Assembly (NCBI GenBank): GCA_017450065.1
Contig: JAFSYI010000085.1
Location: forward strand, 1 to 64,000
Origin: Lachnospiraceae bacterium
GTDB taxonomy: Bacteria > Bacillota > Clostridia > Lachnospirales > Lachnospiraceae
Direction: 5' to 3'
DNA length: 64,000 nt
Shown: positions 60,205-64,000 of the stretch, piece after piece
Layout: each line of letters starts with the position of its first letter
How positions within the stretch are numbered: position 1 is the first letter of the stretch
Made by a program: the position numbers and the translations under genes
Notes under the pieces: generated by a model
What the model saw: the letters and a program-made list of their open reading frames with translations, nothing else
Database searches by the model: none
What the model was told of the DNA's origin: nothing

Positions 60205-61842
60205 TCAATTATCATCATCCTCACGGTTGGCCGTATAAACGAAACGCTTACGGGCCATTTCATCACTTGAAAGATATTCGTCATAGGTTGTGATCTTATC
60301 TATCAGGCTTCCGTCCGGAAGTATCTCCATAATACGGTTGGCAGTTGTCTCAACGATCTGATGATCACGTGATGTAAAGAGTATAACTCCGGGGAATTTA
60401 ATTAATCCGTTGTTAAGCGCTGTAATGCTTTCCATGTCAAGGTGATCGGTAGGCTCATCAAGGATAAGTACATTGGCGCCTGATATCATCATCTTGCTTA
60501 AGAGACAGCGAACCTTCTCACCACCTGATAATATCTTTACCTTCTTTACCCCGTCTTCACCGGGAAAGAGCATGCGTCCGAGGAATCCGCGGACGTAGGT
60601 TACATCCTTAACGGGAGAATATCCCATCAGCCAGTCTGTTATCGTAAGATCATTATCGAATTCCTTTGTTGAATCCTTGGGGAAATATGCCTGTGAGGTT
60701 GTTACTCCCCATTTAAAGGTTCCTTCGTCAGGCTCAAGTTCTCCCATAAGTATCTTAAAGAGTGTGGTCTTTGCAAGCTCATTGCCGCCTACGAAAGCAA
60801 CCTTGTCGTCATGTCCGAGGATAAAAGAAATATTATCAAGGACCTTTACGCCGTCTATTGTTTTGGATATGCCTTCCACGGCAAGAACCTCATTTCCGAT
60901 CTCCCTGTCAGGCCTGAAATCAATATAAGGATATTTGCGGCTGCTTGGCTTGATCTCATCCAGTTCGATCTTTTCAAGTGCACGCTTACGTGATGTCGCC
61001 TGCTTGCTCTTTGATGCGTTGGCGGAGAAACGGGATATGAATTCCTGCAGTTCCTTGATCTTTTCTTCCTTTTTCTTATTGGCTTCCTTCATCTGCTTGA
61101 TAAGAAGCTGGCTTGATTCATACCAGAAATCATAATTGCCGGCGTAGAGCTGTATCTTACCGTAATCTATATCCGCCGTATGTGTGCATACCTTATTAAG
61201 GAAATAACGGTCATGGCTTACCACAATGACTGTATTTTCGAAGTTTATAAGGAATTCCTCCAGCCATGCTATCGCATCCATATCAAGGTGGTTGGTCGGC
61301 TCATCAAGAAGAAGGATATCGGGATTGCCGAACAGTGCCTTAGCAAGGAGGACCTTGACCTTCTGAGCACCGGTCAAGTCCTTCATCAGGGAATAGTGAT
61401 ATTCCGTTTCGATACCAAGACCGTTTAACAGCATTGCAGCATTGGATTCTGCTTCCCAGCCGTCCATCTCGGCAAATTCCGCTTCGAGCTCACTGGCTCT
61501 GATACCGTCTTCATCCGAGAAATCTTCCTTTGCGTATATGGCATCCTTTTCCTTCATTATTTCATATAATCTTTTGTTTCCGAGTATCACGGTATCCATT
61601 ACCGTATATTCATCATATTTGAAGTGATCCTGCTCTAGTACAGAGAGTCTCTGCCCTGGAGTAACGGCGATATCGCCCTTTGTTGTATCAAGATCACCTG
61701 CAAGGATTTTAAGGAAGGTGGATTTGCCGGCTCCGTTTGCTCCGATAAGACCGTAGCAGTTACCTTCCGTGAACTTAATGTTTACATCCTCAAAGAGTGC
61801 CTTCTTTCCTAATCTGAGTGTTACATTATTTGCTGAAATCAT
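60205..61842 (-). CDS. ABC-F family ATPase (translation factor type)
   Basis: A 545-residue soluble protein with two ABC ATPase domains and no membrane part, the ABC-F family that acts on ribosomes. First domain: GANGAGKSTFLKIL, LTGAQKVKVLLAKALF, LLLDEPTNHLD. A charged linker follows (about 240-310). Second domain: a divergent Walker A GGNELAKTTLFKIL, ILSGGEKVRCLLSKMM, LILDEPTDHLD. The divergent second Walker A keeps the Lys and Thr. ATG 61842 follows AAGGAGAAAATA. Which E-site subfamily it belongs to is uncertain (YbiT-like length). Confidence 0.92.
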   Translation of the reverse strand: MISANNVTLRLGKKALFEDVNIKFTEGNCYGLIGANGAGKSTFLKILAGDLDTTKGDIAVTPGQRLSVLEQDHFKYDEYTVMDTVILGNKRLYEIMKEKDAIYAKEDFSDEDGIRASELEAEFAEMDGWEAESNAAMLLNGLGIETEYHYSLMKDLTGAQKVKVLLAKALFGNPDILLLDEPTNHLDMDAIAWLEEFLINFENTVIVVSHDRYFLNKVCTHTADIDYGKIQLYAGNYDFWYESSQLLIKQMKEANKKKEEKIKELQEFISRFSANASKSKQATSRKRALEKIELDEIKPSSRKYPYIDFRPDREIGNEVLAVEGISKTIDGVKVLDNISFILGHDDKVAFVGGNELAKTTLFKILMGELEPDEGTFKWGVTTSQAYFPKDSTKEFDNDLTITDWLMGYSPVKDVTYVRGFLGRMLFPGEDGVKKVKILSGGEKVRCLLSKMMISGANVLILDEPTDHLDMESITALNNGLIKFPGVILFTSRDHQIVETTANRIMEILPDGSLIDKITTYDEYLSSDEMARKRFVYTANREDDDN

Positions 61843-61959
61843 TATTTTCTCCTTAATAAGCTTATTCCTCACTGACTCCAATATCTTAATATATCAATTC
61901 ACAATCGTAAGGTCAAGATGATTAACCGTCATGAATCTGAAATCACATAATCATAAGCA

Positions 61960-61995
61960 GGAAGCTCCGGTGTTATGCCGGAGCTTCCATTATTT
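61960..61995 (+). terminator. Strong hairpin in the divergent region before relA
   Basis: GGAAGCTCCGG-TGTTATG-CCGGAGCTTCC, perfect 11-bp stem, followed by ATTATTT. It lies between divergent genes, where a terminator is not expected, so it may end a short transcript or a leader. Confidence 0.5.
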
Positions 61996-61998
61996 AAC

Positions 61999-62028
61999 TT
62001 GACTGATTAGGTCAGTAGGATGTATACT
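61999..62028 (+). promoter_or_regulatory. Promoter of the RelA/SpoT gene
   Basis: TTGACT, an 18-nt spacer and TATACT (62023-62028), about 80 nt before the ATG. Confidence 0.5.
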
Positions 62029-62113
62029 AAATTATTATATTTTAAGCTTTATTATTTGTAAGTAAGTGTATTGATAGTGTGTTGACAGTGTATTACGGAT
62101 ATCGATATAAGCT

Positions 62114-64000
62114 ATGGATAAATACGTTGAGCCGGGAAACACAACTACAGAGCTTATCCTTGATGATGGACGTATTGAGGCCATCAGGGAATTCCTGAGT
62201 CCTGAAGAATTATATCAGGAGCTTATTTCATGTGTCAGAAAATACCACCCAAGTGATGATATATCACTTATAGAGAAGGCTTATAACGTAGCAAGTGAGG
62301 CACATAAAGAACAGCTCAGAAGATCGGGTGAACCTTATATAATTCATCCGCTAAGCGTCGGTATCATACTTGCAGAGCTTCAGCTTGACAAGGAATCCAT
62401 CGCAGCAGGTCTTCTTCATGATGTTGTTGAGGATACAGAGCTTACGAACGATGATCTGGAAAGAGAATTCGGATCGGACGTTGCACTTATAGTTGATGGC
62501 GTTACCAAGCTAGATAAGATCCAATATAATGAAGATAAGCTTGAATTCCAGGCGGATAACTTAAGAAAAATGTTTCTTGCAATGGCCAAGGACATCCGGG
62601 TTATCATGGTAAAGCTTGCCGACAGGCTTCATAATATGCGTACGCTAAGCCATATGCGTCCCGAGAAGCAGAAGGAAATAGCCCGTGAGACCATGGACAT
62701 ATATGCTCCTCTTGCAATGCGTCTCGGTATTTCCAAGCTTAAGGTCGAGCTTGACGATCTGTCGCTTAAATACCTTGAGCCGGAGGTTTATTACGACCTC
62801 GTGGACAAGATCGCCATTCGGAAATCAGAACGTGAGAAATATGTTCAGATCATAGTGGATGAAGTATCTAATCATATTGCAAATGCCGGTATCAAAGCAG
62901 AGATAGACGGGCGTGTCAAGCATTTCTACAGTATCTATAAGAAAATGCTCAACCAGAACAAGACAATAGACCAGATATACGACCTGTTTGCCGTACGTAT
63001 TAAGGTTGAATCGGTAAGGGAATGTTATGCGGCTCTCGGAGTCATTCATGAGATGTATAAGCCCATCCCCGGACGTTTCAAGGATTATATAGCAATGCCG
63101 AAGGCAAATATGTACCAGTCTCTTCATACAACACTTATATCTCATACAGGACAGCCTTTCGAAATACAGATAAGAACTTATGACATGCACAAAACCGCTG
63201 AATACGGTATAGCAGCTCATTGGAAATATAAGGAAAACGCAAGCGGAACGAGAGTAGAGGAGCAGGAAGCCGAGAAATTAAGCTGGTTAAGGCAGATCCT
63301 TGAATGGCAGAAGGATATGGCCGACAACAAAGAATTCTTAAGCACGGTTAAGAGCGATCTTGACCTGTTCAGTGATACTGTTTACTGCTTTACTCCCGCA
63401 GGAGACGTTAAGACTCTGCCTGCAGGTTCCAATACCATTGATTTTGCATACAGCATACACGGAGCGGTAGGCAATAAGATGATCGGCGCAAGGGTCAACG
63501 GGAGGCTTGTCACCATTGATTATGTTCTTAACAACGGCGACAGGATAGAAATAATCACTTCCCAGAATTCCAAGGGACCTTCAAGAGACTGGCTTAATAT
63601 AGTCAAGAGTACACAGGCCAAGAATAAGATAAATCAGTGGTTTAAGAACGAGCTTAAGGAAGAGAATGTCCAAAAAGGAAAAGAACTGCTGAATGATTAC
63701 TGCAAGACTCACAGCATAGATCCCACCAATATATTCAGGCCGGAATATATACATGCAATTATGGAAAAATACGGCTTCAAGGACTGGGATGCAGTACGCG
63801 CTGCAGTAGGTCACGGCGGTCTTAAGGAAGGTCAGATCATCAATAAGATGGTTGAGCTTTATAACAGGGATCATCCCAAAATACTTTCTGATGATGAAGT
63901 TTTAAGAAATGTTAACGGAGCTTCAAAAGAACGGAAGATCCAGATAAAGAGTAAGGGCGGTATCGTTGTAAAGGGAATAGATGATGTTGCGGTAAGGTTC
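62114..64000 (+). CDS. relA: RelA/SpoT-type (p)ppGpp synthetase/hydrolase, 5' part
   Basis: Long bifunctional stringent-response enzyme; the window ends inside it after 629 codons. In order: HD hydrolase domain (YIIHPLSVGIILAEL, AAGLLHDVVEDTE, KLADRLHNMRTL), synthetase domain (DQIYDLFAVRIKV, GRFKDYIAMPKANMYQSLHT), TGS domain (VYCFTPAGDVKTLPAGSNTIDFAYSIH) and the beginning of the region before the ACT domain (GIVVKGIDDVAVRF). Catalytic HD residues are intact, so both activities are expected. The ribosome site before ATG 62114 is weak. Confidence 0.95.
   Translation, partial: MDKYVEPGNTTTELILDDGRIEAIREFLSPEELYQELISCVRKYHPSDDISLIEKAYNVASEAHKEQLRRSGEPYIIHPLSVGIILAELQLDKESIAAGLLHDVVEDTELTNDDLEREFGSDVALIVDGVTKLDKIQYNEDKLEFQADNLRKMFLAMAKDIRVIMVKLADRLHNMRTLSHMRPEKQKEIARETMDIYAPLAMRLGISKLKVELDDLSLKYLEPEVYYDLVDKIAIRKSEREKYVQIIVDEVSNHIANAGIKAEIDGRVKHFYSIYKKMLNQNKTIDQIYDLFAVRIKVESVRECYAALGVIHEMYKPIPGRFKDYIAMPKANMYQSLHTTLISHTGQPFEIQIRTYDMHKTAEYGIAAHWKYKENASGTRVEEQEAEKLSWLRQILEWQKDMADNKEFLSTVKSDLDLFSDTVYCFTPAGDVKTLPAGSNTIDFAYSIHGAVGNKMIGARVNGRLVTIDYVLNNGDRIEIITSQNSKGPSRDWLNIVKSTQAKNKINQWFKNELKEENVQKGKELLNDYCKTHSIDPTNIFRPEYIHAIMEKYGFKDWDAVRAAVGHGGLKEGQIINKMVELYNRDHPKILSDDEVLRNVNGASKERKIQIKSKGGIVVKGIDDVAVRF

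Overview
This is a 64 kb chromosomal stretch of a low-to-mid GC Firmicute, most likely an anaerobic Lachnospiraceae-type gut or rumen bacterium. The basis is the gene repertoire (a GH26 mannanase-like hydrolase, RhaD, an aldo/keto reductase with a ferredoxin-type tail, PocR and DUF5050 proteins), strong purine-rich Shine-Dalgarno sites, frequent GTG/TTG starts and densely packed genes. No rRNA, tRNA, CRISPR array, prophage or complete insertion sequence was found. The genus assignment is an inference from gene families only.

Region by region. 1-8 kb: the 3' end of an M13 metallopeptidase, a PAP2 phosphatase, a four-hairpin RNA-like element, gene debris, a GH26 hydrolase, an AlkZ-related protein, a CYTH protein, an aldo/keto reductase pseudogene and enolase behind a pair of matching palindromes. 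8-20.7 kb: a J-domain protein, a GNAT acetyltransferase, RhaD, MoaA, a lipoprotein, an ABC exporter with an extra N-terminal domain, a PocR sensor paired with a GGDEF/EAL protein, Prp protease, PrsW and a small hydrolase. 20.7-32.1 kb: a sulfur locus (below). 32.3-39.2 kb: MoxR, DUF58 and transglutaminase genes followed by DUF6765 and HdeD-like genes. 39-46.5 kb: a phosphopantetheinyl transferase, an ABCG-like ATPase and permease with a CbiT-like protein, paired small transporters, a FolB-FolK fusion and a DUF5050 protein. 46.6-51.7 kb: Ppx/GppA, Ppk1 and a VTC-domain protein. 51.7-59.3 kb: an exopolysaccharide locus (DUF4956, CotH, MBOAT acyltransferase, AlgJ/AlgX-like protein, PilZ-containing cellulose-synthase-like glycosyltransferase). 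59.4-64 kb: a HAD phosphatase, an ABC-F ATPase and the start of a RelA/SpoT gene that runs off the window.

The most striking system is at 20.7-32.1 kb. A divergent Rrf2 regulator with three cysteines sits beside iscS-iscU. A long run of genes follows: a MetY-like PLP sulfhydrylase, a JAMM protease, a fusion of ubiquitin-like carrier, E1-like enzyme and rhodanese, a family 2A encapsulin shell, its cysteine desulfurase cargo with a long disordered N-terminus, serine O-acetyltransferase, a second small carrier, a second E1-like enzyme, a second JAMM protease and TusA. Read together, cysteine sulfur could be mobilised in a protein nanocompartment, loaded as a thiocarboxylate onto ubiquitin-like carriers and used for cysteine or homocysteine synthesis, with the JAMM proteases exposing the carrier diglycine and releasing product. 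Encapsulated desulfurases and thiocarboxylate-dependent amino-acid synthesis are each known; their union in one gene run, with a duplicated carrier/E1/JAMM set, is what deserves attention.

Two families of non-coding repeats also stand out. One is an IS66-like MITE with 17-bp terminal inverted repeats and 8-bp target duplications (two 142-bp copies, one 45-bp minimal copy and several remnants). The other is a 122-nt four-hairpin element present twice, whose only two differences are a compensatory base-pair change.
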